From positions 50,400 through 114,399 of the forward strand of contig NZ_FZOG01000010.1 in NCBI RefSeq assembly GCF_900188155.1: a DNA stretch of 64,000 bases, read 5' to 3'. Position 1 is the stretch's first letter, and each line of letters starts with the position of its first letter. Below, one piece after another: positions 8,408 through 16,869 of this stretch. Source of the stretch: Pseudomonas segetis (GTDB taxonomy: Bacteria; Pseudomonadota; Gammaproteobacteria; Pseudomonadales; Pseudomonadaceae). The position numbers and the translations under genes were made by a program. Under the pieces are notes generated by a model, which did no database searches, had not been told where the DNA came from, and worked only from the letters and a program-made list of their open reading frames with translations.

Positions 8408-8887
8408 ATGAATAAAAGCTCTGCTCAAGGTGCTGAGGATCCAATCCTGCAATGGGTAACATTCCGCCTGGATAACGAAAGTTACGGCATCAATGTCATG
8501 CAGGTGCAGGAAGTGCTGCGCTATTCGGAGATTGCACCTGTCCCGGGTGCGCCTTCCTATGTCCTGGGCATTATCAACCTGCGTGGTAACGTGGTGACGG
8601 TGATCGACACCCGCCAGCGTTTCGGCCTGGCGCCTGCGGACATTACCGATAACACCCGCGTGGTGATTATCGAAGCCGACAAGCAGGTTGTGGGCATTCT
8701 GGTCGACAGTGTTGCCGAAGTTGTTTATCTGCGACAGTCTGAGGTCGAGACGGCGCCCAATGTGGGCAATGACGAGTCCGCCAAGTTCATCCAGGGCGTA
8801 TGCAACAAAAATGGCGAGTTGCTGATCCTGGTCGAGTTGGACAAGATGATGACTGAAGAAGAGTGGTCGGAGCTGGAGTCAATTTGA
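8408..8887 (+). CDS. cheW: Chemotaxis coupling protein CheW
   Basis: This 159-residue CheW couples chemoreceptors to CheA. The two beta-barrel subdomains are readable from ILQWVTFRLDNESYGINVMQVQEV through NLRGNVVTVIDTR to the C-terminal helix. The ATG at 8408 was selected because a purine-rich AGAGGCTAGGA lies just before it and the upstream 12 in-frame codons have no family match. It follows parP by 53 bases and ends one base before the DUF2802 start. Confidence 0.94.
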   Translation: MNKSSAQGAEDPILQWVTFRLDNESYGINVMQVQEVLRYSEIAPVPGAPSYVLGIINLRGNVVTVIDTRQRFGLAPADITDNTRVVIIEADKQVVGILVDSVAEVVYLRQSEVETAPNVGNDESAKFIQGVCNKNGELLILVELDKMMTEEEWSELESI

Positions 8888-9295
8888 ATGATGCTTGAAG
8901 CCGCACTGGTGGTAATGGCCCTGATCAGCGTTGCATTGATCGGTGCTTGCGTGTGGCTGTATTCCCAGCTCAAGAGCAGTGCTGCACTTCAACAGGAGCG
9001 CGATGCCGCACGAGACCAGCGGATCAAGGATCTAAGCAAGCGCCTGGACACTTATCTCACAGGCAGTATTCGCATGGGCGAGGAGTTGCATGAGTTGCGC
9101 CAGACTGTGGCGCCGCTGCCTGACAAGGTCAGCCAGATGGAACAGCGCGATCCGGCTAATTTATCCTTCACCCAGGCGGCTCGCCTGGTAGGGCTGGGTG
9201 CCAGTGTCGATGATCTGACCCAGTCTTGCGGCCTGAGCAAGGCTGAAGCTGAACTGGTTAGCAAGCTGCATCAGGCCAAGTCGGGCCAGTTATAA
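8888..9295 (+). CDS. DUF2802 family membrane-anchored protein
   Basis: This 135-residue protein has one N-terminal membrane segment (about residues 3-24), a helical, probably coiled-coil middle (about 30-85) and a small C-terminal helix-turn-helix-like segment (LGASVDDLTQSCGLSKAEAELVSKLH). It abuts cheW exactly, with a second ATG at 8891. The equivalent gene follows cheW in other pseudomonads and is called DUF2802. Its role is not known to me; the context suggests a link to polar chemotaxis or flagellar assembly. Confidence 0.75.
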   Translation: MMLEAALVVMALISVALIGACVWLYSQLKSSAALQQERDAARDQRIKDLSKRLDTYLTGSIRMGEELHELRQTVAPLPDKVSQMEQRDPANLSFTQAARLVGLGASVDDLTQSCGLSKAEAELVSKLHQAKSGQL

Positions 9296-9489
9296 ACCCT
9301 TGTCTGACTCAGTGGTTGCCCTGTTTTCAAGCCTGATAAAGCAATAACAACGCCACCTTTACAGTTAAATTCCCCTTCTTTTGTTTAGTTTCGCTGGTTC
9401 TTAGCGCGATGCATTGCTAGTTAAAACGTTCCTAGCATTCGACCCCGGTTACCTAAGCTGTTAGTAAGCGAGTAGTAACAGGGGGCTTT

Positions 9490-9951
9490 ATGACTAGGTT
9501 ACTGGCGGTATTGATGATGTTGAGCATGGGGTTTCCGGTGATGGCCCAGCAAGTGCCGGAAACCATAGCGGGAGCGAGCACCATTAATGTCCTGCAGGCT
9601 CGAATCCTCTACGAGCAAGGCGCAATGTTTGTCGATGTACGTCCCTTGCGCGAGTGGTCCTGGGGCCATGTGCAGGGCGCTGCGCACCTGGACATCGATA
9701 CCCGCTTTGCGCACCTGGCGACCGCTGACATTGCGCGCGACACGCCCTTGGTCGTCTATTGCGACAACGATTTCAGTCAGCGCAGCGCCGAGGCCGTACG
9801 CAAGGCCGTCAGCTGGGGTTACAGCCAGGTGTATTTCTTTCGCAGTGGCTATTTTGCCTGGCAGTTGCTCGATTTCCCGCTGGATAAGGGCGAGAGTAAT
9901 GATTCGCAGTTGTATGCCATGTCATACGGGTTCAAGCGCTTGACCGACTAA
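9490..9951 (+). CDS. Secreted rhodanese-like domain protein
   Basis: This 153-residue protein starts with a signal peptide (hydrophobic residues 3-19, cleavage probable after VMA). A single rhodanese domain follows. FVDVRPLREWSWGHVQGAAHLD is the typical CH2 region, and VVYCDNDFSQRS holds the likely active-site cysteine with the C-x(5)-R pattern. Periplasmic single-domain rhodaneses carry sulfane sulfur or act as sensors; the substrate is unknown here. It has its own 194-base upstream region and a GGGGG site. Its TAA overlaps the stop of the opposing FlhB-like gene. Confidence 0.8.
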   Translation: MTRLLAVLMMLSMGFPVMAQQVPETIAGASTINVLQARILYEQGAMFVDVRPLREWSWGHVQGAAHLDIDTRFAHLATADIARDTPLVVYCDNDFSQRSAEAVRKAVSWGYSQVYFFRSGYFAWQLLDFPLDKGESNDSQLYAMSYGFKRLTD

Positions 9952-10256
9952 CTATCCAAGGGGCTATCCGGTGGGCCTGAATTGAAGCCTGCCGGGCATT
10001 TCCCCTTGAGATGCCAGGCAAAGGCAATGATCTCGGCGATGCAGCGGTAGAGTTCTTCAGGAATGCTGTCGCCAAGTTCCAGGCGAGCAAGCAGGCGCAC
10101 CAGCTCGGCATTTTCGTAAATGGGCACTTCGTACTCGCGGGCTATCGCCAGGATCGCTTCGGCCAGCTCATCGTCGCCCTTGGCGCTGAGCGTGGGGGCC
10201 TGCTGGCCGTCGTAGTTCAGGGCGATCGCTTGGCGGGGCTTGTTGTGCTTGCTCAT
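9948..10256 (-). CDS. Free-standing FlhB C-terminal-like protein
   Basis: The 102-residue protein matches the cytoplasmic C-terminal half of FlhB/YscU export-gate switch proteins (AIALNYDGQ, then VPIYENAELVRLLARLELGDSIPEELYRCIAEIIAFAW). It lacks the four membrane helices and the autocleaved NPTH motif, so it begins about where the cleaved FlhB C-terminal fragment begins. The ATG overlaps the stop of the upstream fliK-like gene (ATGA), indicating coupled translation. It may influence substrate switching in flagellar export; that is inference. Confidence 0.82.
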   Translation of the reverse strand: MSKHNKPRQAIALNYDGQQAPTLSAKGDDELAEAILAIAREYEVPIYENAELVRLLARLELGDSIPEELYRCIAEIIAFAWHLKGKCPAGFNSGPPDSPLDS

Positions 10257-11794
10257 GCGGTTTCGTCCACCCAACGCTGTTGCAACGCTGTTTTTGGGCC
10301 CTGCGGTGGCGTGCCCTGGGCGCAGGACAGGGCGCTGACCTGTAGCCCGGCATCAATCAGGCGCTGGCGCAGATTGACCAGTTCGCTGTCGATCAGCCTG
10401 GCGGTGCTTGGCTGCTCGGCCCAGAGCGTGCTCGAGAGGCAGCCACGGGCCAGTTGGGTTTGTACTTGCACCGGTCCAAGTGGTTCCAGGTCAAAGGCCA
10501 GGTCGATGCGCCACAGCATTTCCTTTTGCTCCTGGGCGCTTGGTTTTTGTGGTTCGTCACGCTGGATTTTTAACTGCACCGGCACCAACTCTTGCTGGTT
10601 GCGCATTGGCAGTTCCAGTTGCCAGGTCGTGAGGATATTGCCGTCTGGCCCTACCTGGGTTTGCGCCAGGCTGGACAGTTGGTGGGTCTGCAAGCGCGAT
10701 ACCGCGGCAGCTGCCAGCTTGAGCAGGGCTTCAAGGTCCCCCTCTTCGCCAAGGGCCTGCAGAAGCCTTGAGGGCAGCGGGAAGCTCAGCGCCTGCTGTT
10801 TGCTGCTGTTTTGATTGATGCTACCCAGCAGGTTGCGGGCCAGGGCTGGTAAGGACTGGGCCATGACGGCGCTGGCGGCGGCCCCCGGTAGTGTGCCCTG
10901 TGCCGGTAGATTGAGTTGTAGCTGGCTGATCAGCTTGAGCAGGTTGGCCTTCAGGTCCGTCGGCAAGGCACTGGCCTGCGGGCCTAGCAGTTTGCTTTCA
11001 AGAAATGCGCCGCTGCTTTCCACCGCCTTGCTCAAGCCTTTGGCGTCACTCAGTTGCTGGCCATCGGGCAGTGCGCCTATCAATTTGTCGATGCTATTGC
11101 GTACGCTGCTCGGAATATCGCTGCGCTCGCTCAGGCCCTGCAAGGATTTGAATAACCCTTGCAACGAGCCTTGGTTGCTGTGTTGGCTCTGCAGTTGTTG
11201 CGTCAGGGCGAGTTGATCCAGGCGGCCACTCAATGGCAGTAGGTTGAGCGCCTGGTTGCCCTGCACCTGGGCGCTAAGCAGGCTTCCCGGTTGTAGCGAC
11301 AAGGGCGTCTCGATTGACAGTTTGCTGCCGGCCAATGAGGTGTTGAGCAGACTGACCAAGACTTTGTAGATGACCTGGGCCTTGCCCTGCACGAGTTGTT
11401 CGCTGCTCAGTACCTTGCCTTGAATCAGCGTGCCGACCGGAAACTGCTTGAGGTCCAGGCTGTCGAGTGGTTTGTCGCCGCCTGGCTGCAGGGCCACAAG
11501 CAGTTTGCTGTCAGTGAGTGCGGTAATGGCCAGGGCAGAGCCCTGGGCAATGGGGCGACTACTGCTGGCTTCAAGGGTGGTCTGACGGCCGCTGTCCAGG
11601 GTCAGCCTGAGCATTAGCTGAAAACTCTGTGCGACCTGTTTGAGGCTAATTACTTCGGCGGTGGCGCTTTCCCCCTTGGCCAACAGTCCTTCAAGTGGTT
11701 GCAGCAGCTTTACGGCCAGGTCGCTGGCCACCGAGCTTGGGCGGTTACTCGCGGGCGTGGGGGGTAATGGCCGACTGCTGCTTATTTCACTCAT
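10253..11794 (-). CDS. fliK: FliK-type flagellar hook-length control protein
   Basis: This 513-residue protein has a long Leu/Gln/Ser-rich helical N-terminal region (about 1-370) and a C-terminal segment (about 375-500; TTWQLELPMRNQQELVPVQLKIQRD, then WRIDLAFDLEPLGPVQVQTQLARG) that reads as the FliK C-terminal domain. FliK measures hook length and triggers the export switch through FlhB. Pairing with the FlhB C-terminal-like gene supports a secretion-switch role. Pseudomonas may carry another fliK elsewhere, so the symbol is less certain than the family. Confidence 0.78.
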   Translation of the reverse strand: MSEISSSRPLPPTPASNRPSSVASDLAVKLLQPLEGLLAKGESATAEVISLKQVAQSFQLMLRLTLDSGRQTTLEASSSRPIAQGSALAITALTDSKLLVALQPGGDKPLDSLDLKQFPVGTLIQGKVLSSEQLVQGKAQVIYKVLVSLLNTSLAGSKLSIETPLSLQPGSLLSAQVQGNQALNLLPLSGRLDQLALTQQLQSQHSNQGSLQGLFKSLQGLSERSDIPSSVRNSIDKLIGALPDGQQLSDAKGLSKAVESSGAFLESKLLGPQASALPTDLKANLLKLISQLQLNLPAQGTLPGAAASAVMAQSLPALARNLLGSINQNSSKQQALSFPLPSRLLQALGEEGDLEALLKLAAAAVSRLQTHQLSSLAQTQVGPDGNILTTWQLELPMRNQQELVPVQLKIQRDEPQKPSAQEQKEMLWRIDLAFDLEPLGPVQVQTQLARGCLSSTLWAEQPSTARLIDSELVNLRQRLIDAGLQVSALSCAQGTPPQGPKTALQQRWVDETA

Positions 11795-12124
11795 GGACGC
11801 GTTACACCCTGTCGAAAAGCCAACTGCGGGGAGGTGGGTCAGGCATGTATAATGCCGCCGCTGGATTGGAACCCCTGCAAAAGTACTGCGTTAGTTATTG
11901 CTTGGTAAAACACGGCTCACAATCCTCGATTTTCAAGGATTGGGCCGGGCGAGGCGAATGCTCATATACAACTCTTATGTTGAACATGATCCTAGTTGCT
12001 TTTCGCACCTTTTACGTCGCATAACCCCAACGCGCAGTTATACAAGGGTTCCCCGGAGGCGCCTGCTTGACTATATAGCGGCTGGAATGCCGTCATCTTG
12101 AATCATTTATTAGGTAAGAATGCT
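11795..12124. other. Divergent intergenic region between fliK-like gene and ccmA
   Basis: This 330-base gap must hold the promoters of both divergent operons. A -10-like TATAAT lies at 11848-11853 without a convincing -35. An inverted repeat (AATCCT ... AGGATT) lies at about 11921-11941. Short in-frame stretches on the plus strand, for example 11898-12101, lack ribosome-binding sites and protein-like composition and are not called. Confidence 0.5.
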
Positions 12125-12757
12125 GTGATCAGCCCAATTCTCGAAGCCAGGTCGCTCGCCTGTGAGCGTGATTGGCGCATGCTTTTCGAGCATCTTGAAC
12201 TGTCTCTGGTTCCCGGCGAAATGCTTCAGGTTGCAGGCCCTAACGGCAGTGGTAAAACCAGTTTGCTACGCCTTTTAGCAGGGTTGATGCAGCCCACCGC
12301 TGGCGAAGTCCGGCTCTATGGCTGTGCATTGGATAAACAGCGCGCCGAACCTGGCAAGTTGATCTGGATTGGCCATGCGGCCGGGATAAAGGGGTTGCTC
12401 ACCCCAGAGGAAAACCTCACCTGGCTTTGCGCCCTGCAACAACCGGCGCCGCGCGAACAGATCTGGCAGGCGCTTGCTGCTGTCGGTCTGCGGGGTTACG
12501 AGGATGTGCCTTGTCATTCGCTGTCAGCTGGCCAGCAACGCCGAGTAGGTCTGGCCCGCTTGTACTTGCCGGGGCCAGAGCTGTGGATTCTCGATGAGCC
12601 GTTCACCGCGCTTGATATTGCTGCCGTCGCCCAGCTCGAGGCGCACCTGGCTGCGCATTGCGAGAAAGGGGGGCTGGTCGTGATGACGACCCACCACAGC
12701 CTATCGGTCAAGCCGCAGGGCTATCGTGTGCTTGACCTGGGATTGCGCCAACTATGA
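12125..12757 (+). CDS. ccmA: Heme exporter ATP-binding protein CcmA
   Basis: CcmA is the ATPase of the CcmABCD complex, which releases holo-CcmE for cytochrome c maturation. Walker A (GPNGSGKTS), the ABC signature (LSAGQQRR), Walker B (LWILDEP) and the switch His in MTTHH are intact. The GTG at 12125 gives MISPILEAR, the normal N terminus and 210 residues. A TTG at 12098 would add nine residues and cannot be excluded. The stop overlaps the ccmB start (ATGA). Confidence 0.95.
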   Translation: MISPILEARSLACERDWRMLFEHLELSLVPGEMLQVAGPNGSGKTSLLRLLAGLMQPTAGEVRLYGCALDKQRAEPGKLIWIGHAAGIKGLLTPEENLTWLCALQQPAPREQIWQALAAVGLRGYEDVPCHSLSAGQQRRVGLARLYLPGPELWILDEPFTALDIAAVAQLEAHLAAHCEKGGLVVMTTHHSLSVKPQGYRVLDLGLRQL

Positions 12758-13425
12758 GTAACCTATTCACCCTGTTGGTGGCACGCGAAGCACGCTTGCT
12801 GTTCCGGCGTCCGGCTGAACTGGCCAACCCCTTGGTTTTCTTCGCCATTGTCATCGCCTTGTTCCCCTTGGCGGTGGGTCCCGAAGCTCAATTGTTGCAA
12901 ACCCTTTCACCGGGGCTGGTCTGGGTGGCGGCTCTTTTGGCAGTGCTGCTCTCGCTGGACGGGCTTTTCCGCAGTGATTTTGAAGATGGCTCGCTTGAAC
13001 AGTGGGTCCTTTCGTCGCACCCCCTGGCTCTTCTGGTTTTAGCCAAGGTGCTGGCACACTGGGCTTTTTCAGGCTTGGCGCTGGTCATCCTGTCGCCAGT
13101 GCTGGCGCTTATGCTGGGGCTGCCGACCCATTGTTTACCTGTTTTACTGATTTCGTTGTTGCTTGGGACGCCGGTCTTGAGCTTGTTGGGCGCGGTTGGC
13201 GCGGCATTGACTGTTGGCCTCAAGCGCGGTGGTTTGCTCCTGGCATTGTTGATTTTGCCGCTGTATATCCCGGTGCTGATTCTGGGCAGTGGTGCCTTGC
13301 AGGCGAGTTTGCAGGGTTTGCCAGCGGTGGGGCACTTGCTCTGGATGGCATGCTTGACAGCCTTGGCGGTGACATTCAGTCCTTTTGCCATCGCCGCAGG
13401 CCTTCGGATAAGCGTCGCTGAGTAG
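12754..13425 (+). CDS. ccmB: Heme exporter membrane protein CcmB
   Basis: This 223-residue integral membrane protein has about six hydrophobic segments and the family opening LFTLLVAREARLLFRRPAELANPLVFF. It forms the permease part with CcmA and CcmC. The start overlaps the ccmA stop by four bases; the gap to ccmC is about 75 bases. Confidence 0.95.
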   Translation: MSNLFTLLVAREARLLFRRPAELANPLVFFAIVIALFPLAVGPEAQLLQTLSPGLVWVAALLAVLLSLDGLFRSDFEDGSLEQWVLSSHPLALLVLAKVLAHWAFSGLALVILSPVLALMLGLPTHCLPVLLISLLLGTPVLSLLGAVGAALTVGLKRGGLLLALLILPLYIPVLILGSGALQASLQGLPAVGHLLWMACLTALAVTFSPFAIAAGLRISVAE

Positions 13426-13500
13426 GCGTTGTAACTATAAAGATAAGTGGCCACCGTGCTCGGCATGCCGTGGTCGACTGTAGAACTGATGAGTAACCTG

Positions 13501-14256
13501 ATGAACTGGACATGGTTTCACAAGCTGGGTTCGCCCAAGTGGTTTTATGAGATCAGTGGTCGTTGGCTGCCGTGGCTGATTGCCGCCGCAGCGCTGTTGA
13601 TGGTGTCGGGATTGGTCTGGGGCCTGGTTTTTGCTCCACCTGAACGTTATCAAGGCGATAGCTATCGAATTATCTACATCCATGTACCGGCGGCATTCCT
13701 CGCTCAGGCTTGCTACCTGACCATGGCGCTTGCGGGCGCGGTTGGCTTGATCTGGAAAATGAAGATCGCCGATGTTGCCCTGCAACAAGCCGCGCCGGTG
13801 GGGGCCTGGTTGTGTTTTATCGCGCTGGTGACCGGTGCGATCTGGGGCAAGCCGACCTGGGGAACCTATTGGGTATGGGATGCACGCCTGACGTCGATGC
13901 TGATCTTGCTGTTCCTGTACTTCGGTGTGATCGCACTGGGGCAGGCAATCAGCAACCGTGACAGTGCAGCCAAGGCCTGTGCGGTGCTTTCACTGGTCGG
14001 CGCCGTGAATATCCCGATCATCCAGAAGTCGGTCGAGTGGTGGAGTACCCTGCACCAGCCAGCGACCTTCAAGATCACTGGCAAAGCCAGCATGAGCGCC
14101 GAAATGTGGCTGCCGCTGCTGCTCTCGGTGCTGGGGTTCTATTGTTTGTTTATCGTGCTGGTGCTGATGCGCATGCGACTTGAGGTGCTTAAGCGTGAAT
14201 CACGCAGTGCCTGGGCAAAAGCGGAAGTCGGCAAGCTGGTGGGAGCGCGTCCATGA
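13501..14256 (+). CDS. ccmC: Heme delivery protein CcmC
   Basis: CcmC loads heme onto CcmE in the periplasm. The 251-residue form has six membrane segments and the tryptophan-rich WWD signature from about residue 120 (WGTYWVWDARLTS), flanked by candidate heme-ligand histidines (one in IYIHVPAAF, one in STLHQPATF). The ATG at 13501 gives MNWTWFHKLGSPKWFY, the conserved start. In-frame ATGs at 13489 and further upstream are less likely. The stop overlaps ccmD (ATGA). Confidence 0.94.
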   Translation: MNWTWFHKLGSPKWFYEISGRWLPWLIAAAALLMVSGLVWGLVFAPPERYQGDSYRIIYIHVPAAFLAQACYLTMALAGAVGLIWKMKIADVALQQAAPVGAWLCFIALVTGAIWGKPTWGTYWVWDARLTSMLILLFLYFGVIALGQAISNRDSAAKACAVLSLVGAVNIPIIQKSVEWWSTLHQPATFKITGKASMSAEMWLPLLLSVLGFYCLFIVLVLMRMRLEVLKRESRSAWAKAEVGKLVGARP

Positions 14257-14429
14257 GTTTCGCATCATTGAGTGACTTTATTGCCATGGGCGGCCACGGC
14301 GTCTATGTCTGGTCGGCCTATGGCATCACCCTTGGGGTGCTCGGTTTGAACATTGCCATGCCAATTCTCGCCAAACGGCGCTATCTGCAAGACGAGGCGC
14401 GCCGTTTGCGCCGGGAGAGCAATTCGTGA
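14253..14429 (+). CDS. ccmD: Heme exporter small subunit CcmD
   Basis: This 58-residue protein is easily missed. Translation begins MSFASLSDFIAMGGHGVYVW, has one membrane segment (about residues 17-39) and a basic C-terminal tail (AKRRYLQDEARRLRRE). This is the standard CcmD layout; CcmD helps release CcmE from CcmAB-C. It overlaps the ccmC stop by four bases and the ccmE GTG start by four bases. Confidence 0.92.
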   Translation: MSFASLSDFIAMGGHGVYVWSAYGITLGVLGLNIAMPILAKRRYLQDEARRLRRESNS

Positions 14430-14884
14430 ACGCGGTTCGTAAAAAACGCCTGTATATCATTCTTGCCCTGGTCGCCGGTGTGGCTATCGCTGTGGGCCTT
14501 GCATTGTCTGCCCTGCAAGAGAATATCAACCTGTTCTATACCCCGACGCAAATTGCCAATGGCGAGGCGCCGCAAGACGCGCGAATTCGCGCGGGCGGCA
14601 TGGTCACCGAAGGCTCGGTCAAGCGTTCGGCGGATTCACTGGAAGTCGAGTTCCTCGTCACTGACTTTGCCAATAGCGTTCCCATTCGCTATCGCGGCAT
14701 CCTCCCTGATCTGTTCCGTGAAGGGCAGGGCATAGTCGCCCTTGGCAAGCTCAATGCAGATGGCGTGCTGATCGCCGACCAGGTCCTGGCCAAGCACGAC
14801 GAGAATTACATGCCGCCTGAGGTCACCAAGGCGCTTAAAGAAAGCGGCAAGCTTAAGCCTGATGCGAAGGAGGGTGGCGCATGA
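14426..14884 (+). CDS. ccmE: Cytochrome c-type biogenesis heme chaperone CcmE
   Basis: This 152-residue periplasmic heme chaperone is anchored by one N-terminal membrane segment (about residues 9-29). An OB-fold follows, with the heme-binding motif LAKHDENYMP: His124 is the covalent heme attachment site and Tyr128 the axial ligand by family analogy. The start is a GTG inside the ccmD stop (GTGA), and the stop overlaps ccmF. Confidence 0.96.
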   Translation: MNAVRKKRLYIILALVAGVAIAVGLALSALQENINLFYTPTQIANGEAPQDARIRAGGMVTEGSVKRSADSLEVEFLVTDFANSVPIRYRGILPDLFREGQGIVALGKLNADGVLIADQVLAKHDENYMPPEVTKALKESGKLKPDAKEGGA

Positions 14885-16869
14885 GTGCCATGTTGATGGT
14901 TCCAGAACTCGGCCATTTGGCGATGATCCTGGCGTTGTGTATGGCCCTTGTGCAGGCCACTTTGCCAATGATCGGCGCCTGGCGTGGCGATCGCCAGTGG
15001 ATGAGCCTGGCGCAGCCGGCAGCTTGGGGGCAGTTTGCGTTCCTGCTGTTTTCCTTTGCCTGCCTGACCTATGCCTTCATGGTCGACGATTTTTCGGTGC
15101 GTTACGTCGCCAGTAACTCCAACAGTGCCTTGCCTTGGTACTACAAGTTCAGCGCCGTATGGGGCGCCCACGAAGGATCGCTGCTGCTTTGGGCATTGAT
15201 TCTGGGCGGTTGGACCTTTGCGGTTTCGATTTTCTCGCGCCAGTTGCCTGAAGAAATGTTGGCCCGTGTGCTTGCCGTAATGGGCATTATCAGCGTTGGC
15301 TTCTTGCTGTTCCTGATCATTACGTCCAATCCCTTTGCCCGCCTGCTGCCAAACATGCCAGCAGATGGCCGTGACCTTAACCCCTTGCTGCAAGACTTCG
15401 GTCTGATTATCCATCCGCCAATGCTCTACATGGGCTATGTCGGCTTTTCCGTAGCCTTCTCCTTTGCCATTGCTGCACTGCTTGGTGGCAAGCTGGACGC
15501 TGCCTGGGCGCGTTGGTCGCGGCCCTGGACCATAGTTGCCTGGGCATTCCTCGGCATTGGTATCGCCCTGGGCTCTTGGTGGGCCTATTACGAGCTTGGC
15601 TGGGGCGGCTGGTGGTTCTGGGACCCGGTGGAAAATGCTTCGTTCATGCCGTGGCTGGTGGGCACTGCCCTGATTCACTCGCTGGCGGTTACTGAAAAAC
15701 GCGGTGTATTCAAGAGCTGGACCGTGCTACTGGCGATTGCTGCATTCTCATTGAGCCTACTTGGCACCTTCCTGGTTCGTTCCGGTGTACTGACATCGGT
15801 GCATGCTTTTGCCAGTGACCCCGAGCGTGGTGTGTTTATCCTGGCGTTCTTGTTGCTGGTGGTCGGCGGTTCGCTGGCATTGTTTGCGGTACGGGCGCCG
15901 GTGGTTAAGAGCCAGGTCGGCTTTGCCCTGTGGTCACGCGAAACACTGCTATTGGTCAATAACCTGGTGCTGGTAGTGGCCGCCTCGATGATCCTGCTTG
16001 GAACCCTGTATCCATTGGTGCTTGATGCACTGACCGGAGCCAAGCTTTCGGTGGGCCCGCCTTACTTCAATGCGCTGTTTGTTCCGCTGATGGGGCTGCT
16101 GATGCTGGTCATTGCCGTCGGTGTGCTGGTGCGCTGGAAAAGCACGCCGGTCAAATGGCTGGTGAGCATGCTTATGCCCGTGTTGCTGGGGAGTGTTGCG
16201 GTTGGGGCAATCGCGGCGTTTGCCTTCGGTGATTTCAACTGGGGTGTCATGGCGGTGTGCATGTTGGCTGCGTGGGTCGTGCTGGCTGGCGTACGCGACA
16301 TTTTCGACAAGACCCGCAACAAGGGCTTGTTCAAAGGCATGCGCGAGCTGACCCGCAGCTATTGGGGCATGCAACTGGCGCACTTTGGCATGGCCGTCTG
16401 TGCCTTGGGCGTGGTCCTGACCAGCGTCGGCAACCTGGAGCGTGACATGCGCATGGCGCCGGGCGACCAGGTTCAAGTGGGCGCCTACCAGTTTGTCTTT
16501 GAAGGCTCGAAGCACCGTGAAGGGCCAAACTTCAGCGCCGACCGCGGCACCATGCGAGTGCTCGAAGATGGTCAGCAAATCGCCGTGTTGCACCCGGAAA
16601 AGCGCTTCTACAAGGTGCAGCAGTCAATGATGACCGAGGCTGCGATTGATGCAGGCTTCACCCGTGACCTGTTTGTGGCCTTGGGCGAACCATTGGAAGA
16701 CGGCGCCTGGGCTGTGCGGGTGCACATCAAGCCATTCGTGCGCTGGATCTGGCTGGGTGCCTTGTTGATGGGCTTTGGCGGTTTGCTGGCGGCGTTGGAT
16801 AAGCGCTACCGGGTCAAGGTGCGCACGCGCGTGCGCGAGGCATTGAGCATGACGGGGGCTGCTGCATGA
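14881..16869 (+). CDS. ccmF: Heme lyase subunit CcmF
   Basis: CcmF transfers heme from CcmE to apocytochrome c together with CcmH. The 662-residue protein has many membrane segments. The WWD domain is near residue 241 (WGGWWFWDPVENASFMPWL). Periplasmic histidines are visible in GAHEGSLLLW, IIHPPMLYMGYVGF and TALIHSLAVTEKR. A large periplasmic region follows near the C terminus before the last membrane segment. Four-base overlaps with ccmE and ccmG indicate one operon. Confidence 0.96.
   Translation: MSAMLMVPELGHLAMILALCMALVQATLPMIGAWRGDRQWMSLAQPAAWGQFAFLLFSFACLTYAFMVDDFSVRYVASNSNSALPWYYKFSAVWGAHEGSLLLWALILGGWTFAVSIFSRQLPEEMLARVLAVMGIISVGFLLFLIITSNPFARLLPNMPADGRDLNPLLQDFGLIIHPPMLYMGYVGFSVAFSFAIAALLGGKLDAAWARWSRPWTIVAWAFLGIGIALGSWWAYYELGWGGWWFWDPVENASFMPWLVGTALIHSLAVTEKRGVFKSWTVLLAIAAFSLSLLGTFLVRSGVLTSVHAFASDPERGVFILAFLLLVVGGSLALFAVRAPVVKSQVGFALWSRETLLLVNNLVLVVAASMILLGTLYPLVLDALTGAKLSVGPPYFNALFVPLMGLLMLVIAVGVLVRWKSTPVKWLVSMLMPVLLGSVAVGAIAAFAFGDFNWGVMAVCMLAAWVVLAGVRDIFDKTRNKGLFKGMRELTRSYWGMQLAHFGMAVCALGVVLTSVGNLERDMRMAPGDQVQVGAYQFVFEGSKHREGPNFSADRGTMRVLEDGQQIAVLHPEKRFYKVQQSMMTEAAIDAGFTRDLFVALGEPLEDGAWAVRVHIKPFVRWIWLGALLMGFGGLLAALDKRYRVKVRTRVREALSMTGAAA

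Noticed and set aside
11848..11853. TATAAT as the ccmA promoter
   Set aside because: There is no acceptable -35 at 16-18 bases, and the distance to ccmA is long; it is noted only within the intergenic entry.
11898..12101. Possible small genes in the fliK-ccmA gap
   Set aside because: There is no ribosome-binding site and the composition is basic and unstructured; the region is better read as regulatory DNA.
14806..15678. Minus-strand open frame (290 codons) opposite ccmE/ccmF
   Set aside because: It is a shadow of two well-supported ccm genes and has no recognisable protein features.
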